A stretch of 64,000 bases of DNA from Ophioderma brevispina (GCA_023653785.1 JAMKCH010012705.1:1-64000), one strand, 5' to 3'; shown: positions 22,861-34,935, numbered from the stretch's first letter. The notes: generated by a model from the sequence alone, not told the origin. Made by a program: numbers and translations.

Positions 22861-23730
22861 AGTCAAATCGGTCTAGCCATTTGGATGTCATTAGCAAAAT
22901 GTGTATCAAAATGGTCCATAGATCTAAATTAGATGATTTCATCAAAGTTGGCTTTTAGGGGCTACTTTTAGGGATATAATATACAATGTTCCTTTCTCGT
23001 GCTCTCGTGCTTCGCCGCAATTTTTCTAAAAAGCAGGGCCCCGATTTTTTTTTTGTCTAACGGGCCCCGGTCATCTCTCGGCGGCCCTGATTAGTGTATG
23101 TACTGTATATATGTGTAGTGGTGGCAATGACGATGAAGACTTTAGAGTATAAAGAGCATGACAAATAAAATACTTCTACAGACCTTTTATCAATAAACTA
23201 ATCGAACAATTAGTTAATTATGGTCCAGTAAAGACAATTCCATTCAGGAGACCAATATCATGTAATTGAAAAGAGGCACAAGATATGACGGAGAGATTAA
23301 TGTAACATCACATTGGGATTGTTTGAGAGTTCCCTGGCCACAACTCTTGCATGATGGTACTGATATTTGTGGAAGTTGTTAAAATACTTTTTCTTCGAGG
23401 GGATTTCGTTACAGGAACATCCTTCCTGTCACAGAGCTTCGTACGTTAAGATAATAGTTAAATCCAAATTGTTTTTAACACAATATAGCTATAGAGTGTC
23501 AGCCCGGGGACAGCCCTTACCCTTATATTATGGGTACAGTGTACCTTTCTTTTTCCTAAGGAATCACACACTCAAAGAAGTTGCTGCCGGCCCAACACTT
23601 AATTTACTTTTGCCACGGTCCTCCTGAAAAGCAGTTGAAATTACTTCATAGGCTTTTAAATACCCATATAAAGTCTTTCATGTCTTTTTTCTATTATCTT
23701 TATTTTTCTCTTTTTTTTTCTTCCCTTCTC
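22861..23730. other. Interior of the hAT-like element, no gene recognised
   Basis: The frame 23367-23627 (86 residues) has no transposase motif. GGGCCCCG words at 23036 and 23062 and GGCGGCCCTG at 23080 look like another transposon terminus, but I could not pair them. Confidence 0.4.
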
Positions 23731-23826
23731 TTTTAACTTGACCGGCCCAAAGTGGCCCAATTCCAAGCGGCCCAAGTGGAAAATTCCACACAGCAGGTCT
23801 ATGGTCAGTCCGCCTATGTTTAAATA

Positions 23827-24517
23827 TCAGGCTGAATGTGGCAAAGTGATCTAATATATTAACCCAGATGCTTGGTAATTGCTATTAACTCAAAATCCCC
23901 TGTAACTTCCTACCGGGCTTTAGAGTCCCTACGAACAAAAACCCCAAACATTGACTGCCAACAGTTGTACACGTGACCATGGTCACTGAAGTGTTTAAAA
24001 TGCGCGGCCATTTTACCCTTGACATATCTGAAAGAAACAATTAATAGTTTCTATTAAAGTGACAGGAGGAGATTTTTTTGGGATATGAATTTCTCTCAAA
24101 TTTCACTGGATCGGTTGTAGACCACCTACCGAGAACGTTTGGAAGGTTTATTGGACAAACAGGTGCAAAAGAAAACCGCAAACCTTGTTTTGAACTTGCC
24201 TGCTATCGTAATCGTTCCCCATAGAAAACCATGCTTTGACTCTCTGTCATGCACGACAGAAACTACTAATTATCATCTTATTACATAAAGACGGCGTATT
24301 CGGCTTATTCATATTATATTCACTCCATGTGTGATCTAATACATTGGTAAGCATTCCGAATATGTAAAAAACCTAGGTTCGAGAAAAATTGGGGGCGCTT
24401 CTTTCTGGAACAGTACAGACCTAAACATCAATATTTCCATGCAATTCTAGATATATGTTTGCGATGAATACATATAGAATGGTCAAGGTGTCACATTGTG
24501 GGTGTCGTATTGGTGAT
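23827..24517. other. Unassigned sequence
   Basis: No supported gene, RNA or repeat between the hAT-like element and the diverged tandem repeats that follow. Confidence 0.4.
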
Positions 24518-25060
24518 CCATGAATAAAATGACTCACGACTCACCTGACAGTTTGAAGAATATTGCTGTTGAAATCCTTGACCTAAAAACATACACACTT
24601 GGGGCCATACTTTTTCGAGCTTTGCTCTGTTTTGGTCATCCTTCCATTGCACTGTTTTTTTCTGATATTCTGAATGAATCATGGTAAATAAATGAAATGA
24701 AATGAAAACACTTTGTCACCAAAGTCGTCATCCTTGGTGTTGTATAGTATGAGGTATAAAAATTATTGCCTCTTTTATGTCGACCATCTTGGAAAATAGT
24801 GGCCTGTGAAAACTTTCATTACTTTTATATTCATCTGACAGTTTATTGAATTCCTTGACCATGAAAATCTTTAATTTGACACCGCAATCATCTTCCTATG
24901 CTATATAATAAGAGATATCAGGTTGATGTCATTAAGATGTCAGCCATCTTGGAAAATATCGGCAGATGCAACATTTGATAATTGGGAATAGTTTTACTGT
25001 GCTCCTTTAACAAGAAAAAACTTTATTAAGACCAAAACTGTCTTCTTAGGTGTTTTTGCT
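24518..25060 (+). repeat. Diverged tandem repeat, unit about 160 bp
   Basis: Three loosely similar units carry, in order, a CTGACAGTTT-like word, CCTTGACC, a GACACC/CACC word followed by an AATCATCTTCCT-like block, a TATATAATAAGAGATAT-like block and GCCATCTTGGAAAATA (24788 and 24946). The block 24870-24960 is also found inverted at 18710-18815 and in its duplicate at 19510-19620, so the unit belongs to a dispersed family. The unit length is approximate. Confidence 0.55.
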
Positions 25061-25064
25061 TTAT

Positions 25065-25502
25065 AAGGATTAAAAAAACTATAGGTTTGTCCAGGTTCCG
25101 ACCTTTAGTTAAGCAGGTACAGCCCTATTAAGGTTCAAGGTCATCCTGGGGTAAACGTTACCCAGTGCACCGATTTTGTTGAAACTGGTGTCAAATTGTT
25201 AGTCTTGCCTTATTTTACAATGTTTGGCATTTGGTTTCCTAATTAGTGGGCAAAATGTAACAAGGGTCTGCATGGTCTATGGGGGCACCAAAACTTGACC
25301 TCAAATTGTACACAGAGCTGTCACCCAAAGAATTGAAATTAATTTTCTGCTTCAGTATGACCAGAGCAATAATTTGACACCGGTTTCAACAAAATCTGAG
25401 CATTGGATTGTTTTGGCCCCAGAATGACCTTGAACCTTATCAGGGGTGTAGCCATGTAACTAAAGGTCGGAACCTATACAAACCTATACTTTTTTAATCC
25501 TT
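25065..25502. mobile_element. Foldback MITE with about 150-bp inverted ends
   Basis: The left arm begins AAGGATTAAAAAAACTATAG and continues with GGTTCCGACCTTTAGTTA, AAGGTTCAAGGTCATCCTGG and a TTTTGTTGAAACTGGTGTCA block. The right arm is the inverted complement of the same words, in the same order and spacing, ending TTTTTTAATCCTT. The arms differ by about 10-15 percent by eye. The spacer is about 130 bases. No ORF. A loose match to the terminus (CTATACC plus TTTTTTAATCCTT) also occurs alone near 33267-33287. Confidence 0.92.
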
Positions 25503-26230
25503 CTAATGAGACAAATACATTGGTGTACATTTAAACACAATTTGACTTGATTTCAAATTTACCCCTGTACTAAATTACCCCCTTATTTTACAAAGTTCCC
25601 CACATTCCCAGAGGTTGGACCCAAAAATTCTGATTCAGCACCCTTCAACTATTAAGAACAAAACATCTTCAAACTCTTCCCCAAACTTCTAGAATGGGAT
25701 TCTGATTTATACCCTACTAATTATAACCAATATGAAATCTGAGCTGGAATGTGTTTTAAGTGGTAGATACGAGATGTTAAAACGCACATGTAAACAAATG
25801 CTAGTGACATGATATCCAAGAGATGATATGGAAATAAACAATTTCAAAATTCATACGTTATACCTTTCAATACCAATAAAAATTTTCGTTTGTTCCTAGG
25901 ATTGTAGAGGCAAATATTTGTTTCATAGTGTCCGTGTGATAGACTGACTTTATTAATATAACATACCAGATAAATTTTATTAAATTAAGTTTAAAAGGGA
26001 GTATGAATTGGAACAGTTGACGAAATTTCAACATTGAGTTTTTATACGTGACCTTGACAAAAAAAACAACAAAAAAAACAAAAAAAAAACGTGCATTCCA
26101 TGGGTTTGCAATTGATATACGTATGCCCCATTGGCTGAAGCAATGTTCACTTGGTGGAAGCAAGGATATTTGCTCTCTTTACTAGCGCCAGACTTGTTAT
26201 AGTATGCGAATTTTGTGAATTTGCTATATT
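25503..26230. other. Unassigned sequence
   Basis: A frame at 25867-26163 (minus) has no domain and includes low-complexity Phe/Val from an A-rich tract at 26060-26090. No gene supported. Confidence 0.4.
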
Positions 26231-26299
26231 GTTATCTCTCTTTGGAGAGTTCTAAAGGGGAAAAACCATGACTAATTTGGAAAAGACGTAAATAAGCCC

Positions 26300-26423
26300 T
26301 GATTTTCACAAGTAGGAATCGGTGCACTTCGACCGGTGCGCGGTGATCCCTGTACAACTTGAAGATGTCCCCTTCATTGTCATCATGATTGTCAAGTTCT
26401 GCAGCAGAAGGAAATTGTAGCAT
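26300..26423 (-). CDS. Speculative first coding exon
   Basis: On minus, an ATG at 26423 opens a 63-residue frame with a balanced, charged composition (an ELDNHDDNEGD acidic stretch, then basic residues), unlike the low-complexity chance frames around it. A ZNF143/THAP11-like promoter word lies about 160 bases upstream. The 3' limit is a guess: weak GT candidates lie near 26310-26350. I recognise no domain and found no downstream exon, so this may be chance. Confidence 0.15.
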
Positions 26424-26577
26424 TTTGTCACCACAATGATTAGTATTAGAGCGATCTCATTCAAGTATCTCTTTATTTGAATATCAACCCAAGTGCATTT
26501 TTTTCAAACTACAATCGTGAAGAAGTGTTAATAATCGTATCCACTCAGCCGGTGAAACTAGTCGCCTTCATCTCTTA

Positions 26578-26600
26578 TCCTATTTCCCATGATGCACATC
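26578..26600. promoter_or_regulatory. ZNF143/THAP11-like promoter word
   Basis: CCTATTTCCCATGATGCAC resembles the animal promoter element ACTACAnnTCCCAnnATGC. It is a single site within a G+C-richer 300-base patch. No transcript evidence is available. Confidence 0.3.
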
Positions 26601-27014
26601 AGTCACTCCTCTAATTTCTACATCGCTAGTGTCTGTTTGTCTTCCGAAGTTTTTTTTTCTGATAAAGATCGCCGGATACCCATACTAAAATGCCAACATG
26701 CTTAACCATCGTCGCCTGTGCCATTTTTAACAACATACCACCACCTAGGCGTTTTCCGTCATCTACTTCCAACATCCAACACGATAGTTTTTTCTTCTGG
26801 TACGAAAGGACATCGCCGGAAGAAATGAATGACGCCCTCTATAGCATTCATGAGAACGGATGAACTTGAACGTTTTGCATAATAAAGCGACATGCTCAAG
26901 TTTAACCTTTGCTGGTTTTCAAAAAATCCCACTTTCATAAATGCCCCAAAAAGTCGTTTTATGTAAATTTATAATACAGGCTTCAATGGAACATTACAAT
27001 TTCCATATTTTAAG

Positions 27015-27114
27015 CCTTTTTCCACCCCAAGAACCACAGTGCCGCTTTGCAAGGATATGCGCTATATTATTAGCAACATATATGTGAGTAGCGTTCTGGT
27101 TCTTGGGGTGGAAA
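27015..27114. repeat. Inverted repeat (hairpin or tiny MITE)
   Basis: TTCCACCCCAAGAACCA and its exact complement TGGTTCTTGGGGTGGAA are separated by about 60 bases; the pairing continues imperfectly inward (GTGCCGCT against AGCG). No ORF or target duplication identified. Confidence 0.8.
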
Positions 27115-29279
27115 TACCTCATTTTTGCATTTTTGTTTTCTGGGGGACCGGAACACTAAATGGTCGAATTGTGCCAAAAAAACGAACTTTTTACATACAA
27201 CCAACTAATATCACTATATGGTAATGCAATGCTAATCTATCAATGGCCTGTTCATAGCCTGGATCAGCAACATGTTAACAACAGCTGACCATGCACTTAT
27301 CCTGGGTATCATAAATCATACTAAAATACAGGGGATGACTTTTGCTCAATACCATGGTGAATGAAAGCTATTGAACTGCGCCTGGGAATTGTATTTTTAT
27401 TAGCTCAAGTGTAGTTAACTTGCTCATGATATAAATAATGCGGATCATTGGCCATTGTGGTTGTATTCCATAGTCTGCTTGGTGTGAAGACGGTTATATA
27501 ATCCAAATCTTAGCAGCATAGGTATACTAAGGTATTTGGGCATTGTTAATAGGGCTGCCTCTGTAGCCTCTTTGTAGCTATGAAGGACACAGACGTCCCT
27601 TACAACTCATTACAAAGGGCAGCTATGCAACATTCTTCCCTGTTTTCTTCATATAAGTAATCAATTGTCATTGAAATGGAGGCATGCTCTACGCTTTGCT
27701 TTTTACCCAGAGCGCATGCCCCTGAAGTTCTCAGACTTTTCTAATTTTTTCTTGATACAAGGGTATTTGGGGATAAAAACACCTGCGGACATGATAAAAG
27801 TAGTTGTCAAACGCCACCTCAAAATTGATGGGGAATGAAAATAATATTATGATTATAGAGGGCCTCCTTCTCTCCTTAGCCGGCATCCTTAGTATTCTGC
27901 CCACTTACACCCGTTAACATGCAGTGTATTCCGTTGAGACTGCCAAATGCATAGGGTGGTGATGATGGCATAATACTAAATTCGTTCCTTTTTCTGTCCA
28001 TCGGGATCATGAAAATAAATATAAATATTCCCCGTATGACTCACTATGCGCGTCACATCAAGGCACGTGTGAAATACTGGATATAGGGATAATTAATGTT
28101 TTGCCCATGTTAAGGTCCATCGCAGATCGCTAATAGCCTCGTCCCCAGAAGCCAATATTTTACCGGAAGTGGTCAACATTTTGGTATCAGAGAAAGTACT
28201 TTTTTTCCCATTTCCCTGTGAAATCTTAGAGCTAAAAGATGTTTTGTTTGGATTTCTGGGCAAAAATGTGACCCATTTGGTTCGACCAATTTAATTTTAC
28301 ACGGTGCTCTATGGGACTTCAAATCACGGCGTTTTTAGCCCTCACACCAAAAAGGGACTCATATTGGGCGAAACTTGCAGATGGAATTTGGGGTCAGGTA
28401 TTCAATCAATATGAAAGTCATATAGTGAAACCAGGCCATACTTCTTTAAGGATCGCAAACGTTATATGCACGTTCAAACGCTCTGGGGATATAAACTAGT
28501 CATTGCCATGAAACATAAAGCAAAATATCCCATACAAATCTGAAAAATAGAATTTTCTCGCCTATTTTGTTAGGAAATTGGCGGACCAACGCTATCTATT
28601 ACAGTTACTAAATCAAATATCTGTCGTGGTATTATGACACCATGCTAGGATATTGTACTTCTCTCCAAAAGGAGGGGTGTACCCCATCTCATGGTGGGAA
28701 GCCCCTGTACCATATCTATATTCCGGGTAATTTTTGCAGAAAGGAGCATAAACTGTAACGACATTGATTTTTAAAATAAAGTTGGCACCAGAAAAGGGGG
28801 TTGGTAGGGTGGAAAAAATCTAGAAGGGTGGTGGTAATCTCCCCCTCCACCTTAGGTGGACGAGGGTTAAGTATGAATTGGTTTATTTGGATGTAGGCAT
28901 TCGGTGCTTGGCATTAAAAGCATTGTTGTCATTAAGTTATCAGATTGAATTCAATAAAAGCAGTCAATTCATTTTGGGACGCTCTGATTGTGTCGGAGAA
29001 TGATTACCCGTTTTTTTAATCATCTATATGCTTACAATGTGAATTCGACATTCTCCAAATAGATTAGTTTAAAAATAAACAAAATAATATTTTCATGAGC
29101 GAACGGACACACACATGCGCCGCGCCAACACAAATGCAGGTATGACATCACTTTTTCTCGTGAAGAAGTTTAAAAACAACAACATCAACACACAACTAGA
29201 ACTATTGTCTTAATATTATGTTCTAATTTGATGTTATATTATTTATGAGTTTCAATGGCTGTGTGGTGATGACGTCAAC
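27115..29279. other. Unassigned sequence
   Basis: No gene supported over 2.1 kb. Frames such as 28311-28499 show no domain. A block near 28460-28510 (CAAACGCTCTG then ATAAACTAGTCAT) shares words with the M3 interior at 22765-22800, so an M3 fragment may lie here. Confidence 0.4.
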
Positions 29280-29575
29280 GCTCCTGCATTTCGTCCCTTT
29301 AATTGTTTGTTTTTCAGTGCCAATAGGTTAGCCACTTTGAGAGTGACCTCATGTCACTGTTTGGTCTTTCCCTGCGAGGGCAATCATTGTTTGTATTTTC
29401 TTATGTCCTTTTTGCAATGGAGAGGTTTGATATGTCAACATTCCACATAGCGATGGTGCCCATCATTTTTTATATTTGATATTTGCTTTAAATTATATTG
29501 TTTTTTAATATTATGTGCAATTTTTAATGTTTAATTGTTATTGCTGCCAAATAAAATGAAATGAAAATAAAAAAC
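29280..29575 (+). mobile_element. Probable LINE 3' untranslated remnant with an AAATGAAATGAAA tail
   Basis: No RT is left, but the T-rich region followed by TGCTGCCAAATAAAATGAAATGAAA resembles the 3' ends of CR1/jockey-group LINEs. A similar GAAATGAAATGAAA tail occurs at 24690-24705. The call rests on the tail only. Confidence 0.4.
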
Positions 29576-30115
29576 AAGGCTAGCATGAACAACAAAGTAC
29601 AAACACCAAATACAAACAAGCAAACGAAAACCAACCAAGTGTAGAGCAGTCAAAAGGCTAATAGACAACAGATGTGTAGTCATCGTTTCGAATAATTAAG
29701 GGCATGATAATGGCCATGGTATCGAGAAAACCTTCTATAAGCCTAACAGATCAGCTCAGAAAAAAACATTACCTTCCTAGACGTGCACCTTCATCTACAT
29801 TTCATAGCCTCGGGGCTCGAAGGCTAATTCACAGTTCAGTATCATCCAGCCAGGAGTTATTTACACTTAACCACTACCCGCAGAAAACATAATATATTTG
29901 ATAAGATGTGTATATTTTGCTGCCTTGAAGGCATCCACATCTGGTTGGTTGAGGAACGATGGAACAAGGATAAGGACATAATGTGTGTTTTGATGAAATA
30001 TTATGGTATGACTAACAATTCTGCTCTCTATGATATAGATTTCAACCGTTGCCCATAATAATAGGATGGTTATGAACCTGATCATCTAATGATGCTTTTC
30101 ATGATATTGCAGTTC

Positions 30116-30190
30116 TTTTTGAGGATTTTTATCCTTTGAATTTTTTGTCTTGTCATGGTCATCTTCAGCACTGATGGACGAACACGAACT
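30116..30190 (+). pseudogene. 3' terminal scrap of the RTE-type LINE
   Basis: TTGTCTTGTCATGGTCATCTTC then CACTGATGGA and GAAC words match the last 50-60 bases of the LINE at 20452-22628 (22575-22625). A very short 5'-truncated insertion is the simplest reading. Confidence 0.7.
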
Positions 30191-31998
30191 TATTTATAAT
30201 AAATCATCAAGGATTACGCCTGTGCCTTCTGTCATTCCTCATGTTGATCAAAACTTCCTCAACGTCGGACGTGGGCCTGTCGTATCATGCAATGTTCATT
30301 GTGATGGTTTTATATTGTGTCTGCATGTCATTCATCGGATTCCACAGGAAAGAGTAAAACATGAAAAAAAATCCATTTTCAGTTCGCAAGTTAAATTCTA
30401 ACCAAGCCATGCAATGTAAGGTTGTACTCGACACAGATTCGTGTAATTATTTTACCACAATGGGCTAAAATTAGAGTGTAAATCAAATTAAACACTTAAA
30501 TATTTTATTGGTACTTACCTGAATTTAAAGGCATTTCCCGAAGCCTAGGCAGGCGTCTGACGTCTGACTGTTAGATCTAATAAGAATCTTTGAAATATCT
30601 GAGAGATTAAATACTACAAACATGACACTATTGATTAGTACGCAAATCATTTAGTGTTGAAACTTCAGAAGTTCCATGCTTAAAACGAATGTCGTTTCAT
30701 TGGCAACTCCATAAAATATTCAATAAGGCAAACATTATATACAATCCATATAAAATAAATACAACATATAAACAAATAAAATCTAAAAGTAATAAATATT
30801 CAAACGTATAAAATATTACATGAAATGTAAATGTAAAATATTGTTTAAATGTAAAATATGGTTGGAAAACGTTGTATTAACATTTGAAGAGTGTTCTGAT
30901 CCGAATTATACTAAATATTTGACGCGTTGAATGGTGATAGCTAAAATTAATTCTAATAACTTTGTCGTCCTACAGTTTGTGTAATAGCTATAAAGGCGTT
31001 TCGAGTACAGCAAATTTGTATGGCATCTGTAATCATGTAATTAGTATACAATGATTAATTTTGATTAATTCAATAAACGTTTGATGAACATGCATTAATA
31101 AACCATTTCAACCCAGGTGGATTATATGGTTGCCAGCACGTAAACAGTGTTTTAGAAGCCATCGCAGAAACCACTGATTCCAGACCAGCTTGTTTATTCT
31201 TAATTCCGAATATGGTTGTGAACATATGGACATTTTAAGAATGTTGGTATGGATTTGTTTTACGTTATAGTCGGATTTGTTATTCCTGTCAGTTCATTAA
31301 AAGTTTTTTGGAGCGTGTCGACGATTCCATTTGTTCTGAAGGTTGTATGCGCGATGTGCCATGTTCGATGGCGCGATACCGGAATAAGATTAAGGCCATA
31401 ATTAAAAAAATGTCCCTTTTCTCACGAAGAAAATATTACAAAGCAAATGCACTGAATAAATTCCAAACGCCAAACTTGAACAAATTCTGAAGCATTTAAC
31501 ATAAGAAAATGATACGAATAAGTAATTATTACTCACCAATCTTCTTTTTACGTCACTAAGGAATCTACACGTTTACATTTATTCGTCTTGTTCCAGAAAT
31601 AATATTTGACAGCTTGGTCCAATCATTTAAGTATTTTAGAGTTTTGGTTTCTCATAACAAACTACAATATTTACGTGGTGTAATCCTCCTTTTCACCAGC
31701 CTCGATGTTCATGACACTTTATCCGTTCTTTGATTGACACCAAACAAAGGAATCGATAGCATGTCTCAGACTGTCCGACAATCTATTCAATTGGATCTGG
31801 TATGAAGCCTTTACATATTCGATACAAAGAAGTTCATGTAAAATGGGTGAAAGCATCTTATTCTTTTGAACAAAGTTGAGCATTTCAGCTGTTAATACGG
31901 CTTTTTAGTTTTTGTTCTCAACACATCCCCTCCAAATGAGTTCGTACCATCGACAATATGCGTTTACTGACAGGAATAAAAAATCAGACTATAATTTA
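30191..31998. other. Unassigned sequence
   Basis: No supported gene. The frames at 30150-30401 and 31308-31490 have no recognisable domains. AAATGTAAAATAT words repeat near 30825-30860. Confidence 0.4.
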
Positions 31999-32137
31999 GG
32001 GACGGTTTCAAAACTGACCCGCCGGTTACCGAGCGGGTCATGGCGGGTGAACCATGTTCTTTGTTTAGAACAATAGAAACCACGTTCACCCTGGCGGAAC
32101 CAGCGAGCAACCGGTGGTTGAGTTTTGAAGTCGCCCC
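31999..32137. mobile_element. Foldback MITE with 3-bp target duplication TTA
   Basis: 139 bases. The left arm GGGACGGTTTCAAAACTGAC and the inverted right arm GGGGCGACTTCAAAACTCAA continue pairing for about 55 bases (the CCGGTTAC/CCGGTTGC and GGGTGAAC words). Both flanks are TTA (31996-31998 and 32138-32140). Almost the whole element can fold into one hairpin. The interior is G+C-richer than the surroundings. Confidence 0.88.
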
Positions 32138-32910
32138 TTACTCAATCGTCATTTGAGTTAATATTGCATGAACTTTAAATATTAAGTAAAGCACATAAAT
32201 GATGAGGTCATTTAATTCAAAGGTATTTACATTTAAGTTTAGGGAACGAGGCATTGTATTAAGTTTTACTTAAATATTAAGTTCAGTGAAATTTACTTAT
32301 TCTTATCCAAATCAATTTGACTTCAATAGTATAGTGGTGACTTAATTTTTACTGCCGTCTCCTTATGGGACACAGATATCCACAGGCAGTCGCTCAAGTA
32401 TAGCTTTTGTAGTGTAGCGTTCTGAAGAAATCTATTAGCAATAACTATATAAGTGGTTCTTATGCGAACCCACCCCTGTAGCTGCAATCCAAATGCCATG
32501 CCCTAACGAGGAATGTTAAGTTCCTAATTATCACATTTTTCGAAAATTTTGTAAACTTAATTAAAGCTAATTTAATCAATGACTTTATGTAATGAAAGTT
32601 GTTTATGTAAGGACGGAAATAATTTTCTCCTAACAGGCAAAATAATGTACTTCAAGACGAAGCCTCAGGCCATGTGAGATGGAACAAACATGTGTAAGAT
32701 TAAGGTGATCAAACAACATTTCATCATTTCAGAGGAGCAAGATGAAGCCTGAAGCAATTGTCATTGAAAAATAACATATTCACTATGTAAGACCAGCAAT
32801 TAGTGGAATGTTCGAGAACTGTGCCCCTTTTTGTGTACTTAATAGTAATTTAACATGTAAAGATTCATGCTTAAAACCGCAATGGAAATTTGAAAAAAAA
32901 TAAAATATCC
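32138..32910. other. Unassigned A+T-rich sequence
   Basis: No supported feature. CATGTGAGATGGAACAAACATG (in parts) near 32670-32720 shares words with 16880-16930 (GAACAAACATG, then AAGGTGATCAAACAACAT), so another old dispersed repeat probably covers 32640-32890 and 16880-17050. Confidence 0.45.
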
Positions 32911-32913
32911 AAT

Positions 32914-33225
32914 AGTTCGAAAAACCCGGTTTTTCGCCGAAAAAGCCCAGTTTTCAAATTTGGAAGACCCATTTTTTTGATCGAAAAAAACTGTGTTTTC
33001 ACCGATAAACCGTGTTTCTCATAGAAAAACGGTTTTCTCGACGGTTCGTTTTTTATGTCGAAAAACCCATATTTTCAAACCTGGTTTTTCGGTTTTCAAG
33101 AATCCCGGTATTTTGATAATTTGTTGGGTTTTTGTTTGTTTGTTTGTTTGTTTGTTTTTTTTTGGGGGGGGGGTTAAGAAACCGGGTTTTTTGATCGAGA
33201 AACCGGGTTTTTAGAATTATTGTAC
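32914..33225 (+). repeat. Degenerate tandem array of an AAACCCGGTTT-like palindromic unit
   Basis: Units of about 25-30 bases read CGAAAAACCCGGTTTTTC with variants (AAAACTGTGTTTTC, AAAACGGTTTTCTC, AACCTGGTTTTTC, AAACCGGGTTTTTTG). Each unit is close to its own complement, so the array can form serial small hairpins. A (TTTG)5 run and a G11 run interrupt it at 33130-33172. Confidence 0.8.
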
Positions 33226-34844
33226 ATTAAACCTGCTACACTTAAGATTAATTGTTGTAGATTTAGCAAACTATACCTTTTTTAATCCTTAGAACCAGTT
33301 GAGCATGCCCATACACCTTTTAATCACGTATGAAACGTTTGCAATTTTTACCCCTCTTCATTTACCCCCTCCCCATATCTCAAAATGCTCAAGGATGCAA
33401 AGGTTGCATCATCGAGATTTGAAATCAGTACAATGTATCTCTATGACTTTTTGTTTGCATCTGTGTTTCTAAAACTTTCTATTGGTTTTCTATAACATTG
33501 TATCTCTTTGTGCCTCTACTATTATGCCCACAAACAGTGTAGATTATTATATAAACGGTTTTCCATACCAATCCACACCTGTTAATGTTGAATTTGCGTT
33601 GCTAATGCAAATGGCATTCAGTGATGATCGATTCTGACGTCTGACCATTGTGGCCTATAAACTATGTGTGAACGCATTCAATATCAGCCTTGTCATGATC
33701 AAAATCGATTCTGAAAGATAGCTGAGACACGCTCCCTGTGCGTGAAAGAACGCGTTACGGAACGATGACAAAGATGCATAATTGAAGCCGCACGAAATTG
33801 CTCTACGGGAATAAGATCTCTTTTATTTTCGATCATATTCACAATACTTGTTTTTCTGTACAATCCTTAATATATGTATACAGCTTGTCTCAGAAAATGT
33901 ATCTTTTACCACGAAATACCACTTAATCCCATTCCATATAAAGGAGTAAATCTCAGCTCTATTCCTTTAGTTCACCTAATTCTTCCATAAATCCAAAGAT
34001 ATACGCTGTAAACGAAATAGGTCAAAATCTCTTTTTCTGCATGAGGTGCAATGGTATGAATAATTTAGCGTAAAACACTCAATGCTGAACAGATTTAAAA
34101 AATAAAGTGAACGAGTTTCACAAATGAACTTGAAGTGTGATTTGTAACAAATATTGGGTTAATTTTCAATTGAATATGTTAACTATTCTGACACTGGCAG
34201 TCTCTTCCAGACTCAAGGAGCGAGTATCTCTTTTCAGCAGATTTCAAAGTTCTGATGAAGTTTTGCTGATTTAGACGAGCACCATGATTTATCCTCCATT
34301 TCAAGATTACAGGTCATTTTGTTGTCATCAAGTTCTGGATACCGCTGTTAGTTTTTAAATATACTTAGTTTTATTTTTGTCGGAGCAAAGTCTGTTACAG
34401 TAATCAAGTCTATAAAGGTGTTTGGTGATCAGTGTCATAGTCCAAGAATGTACAGATTCAAGCAATGTTGTTTTTCCAGTGCCGTGTTTGCACTGTGAAC
34501 TCTGCTCCTAGTTTTGTTCGGAGAAAGTTCGATTATTTACCAGGATGTATCGATCTCAAATTGACGTTCGATAAAAAAAAAACTTTTTAAGCAAAACAAA
34601 TTTAATTCACGCTTCCATATGGCAAGGGTGGGACTTTCGATATTCCCGATTAAAGGCACACAATGGCAAATGGAAAAAATTCAGACATTTTGAATACATT
34701 GATAGTTTGAATATTTTTCATGCCATTGGTGTCCCCTTAAATTTTTAAGAACCCTTCTGTAATATAATTTGGAAAGTTCGTAGCATACCGTTACATTCTA
34801 TCTAAATGAAGTTAGTTTTACTAATAAGAAGAATAACAACAATC
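33226..34844. other. Unassigned sequence
   Basis: No gene supported. CCTTTTTTAATCCTT near 33275 is a loose match to the terminus of the foldback MITE at 25065-25502, without a partner. Confidence 0.4.
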
Positions 34845-34935
34845 TTAATATAGCTCTAATGCAGGACCCCTAAGCGCTTCACATAAAAAAAATAGCATCC
34901 TTTATTAACGACAATACAATATATAATTTCTAATG
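34845..34935 (-). repeat. Fragment of a dispersed repeat with TAAGCGCTT core
   Basis: CTAAGCGCTTCACAT followed by a TTTATTAACGACAATACAAT block resembles the AAGCGCTTTATCA/CCAAGCGCTGTAAA region at 57640-57690 and the widespread invertebrate repeat with an AAGCGCTTTA core. Short and diverged. Confidence 0.45.

Larger units (their letters stand above)
19765..23818. mobile_element. hAT-like element, about 4.05 kb, with nested insertions
   Basis: Left end CAGAGGCGGACTAGG; right end GGTCAGTCCGCCTATG, its near inverted complement (CATAGGCGGACTGACC). Both ends are flanked by the same 8-base duplication TTTAAATA (19757-19764 and 23819-23826). An 8-bp target duplication with short CA...TG inverted ends is typical of hAT transposons. 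Subterminal CGGCCC words occur near both ends (19789, 19813; 23741-23772). No hAT transposase is recognisable, and much of the interior is a foldback MITE that received an RTE-type LINE. It is probably a non-autonomous element, or an autonomous one whose gene has been lost. Confidence 0.8.
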
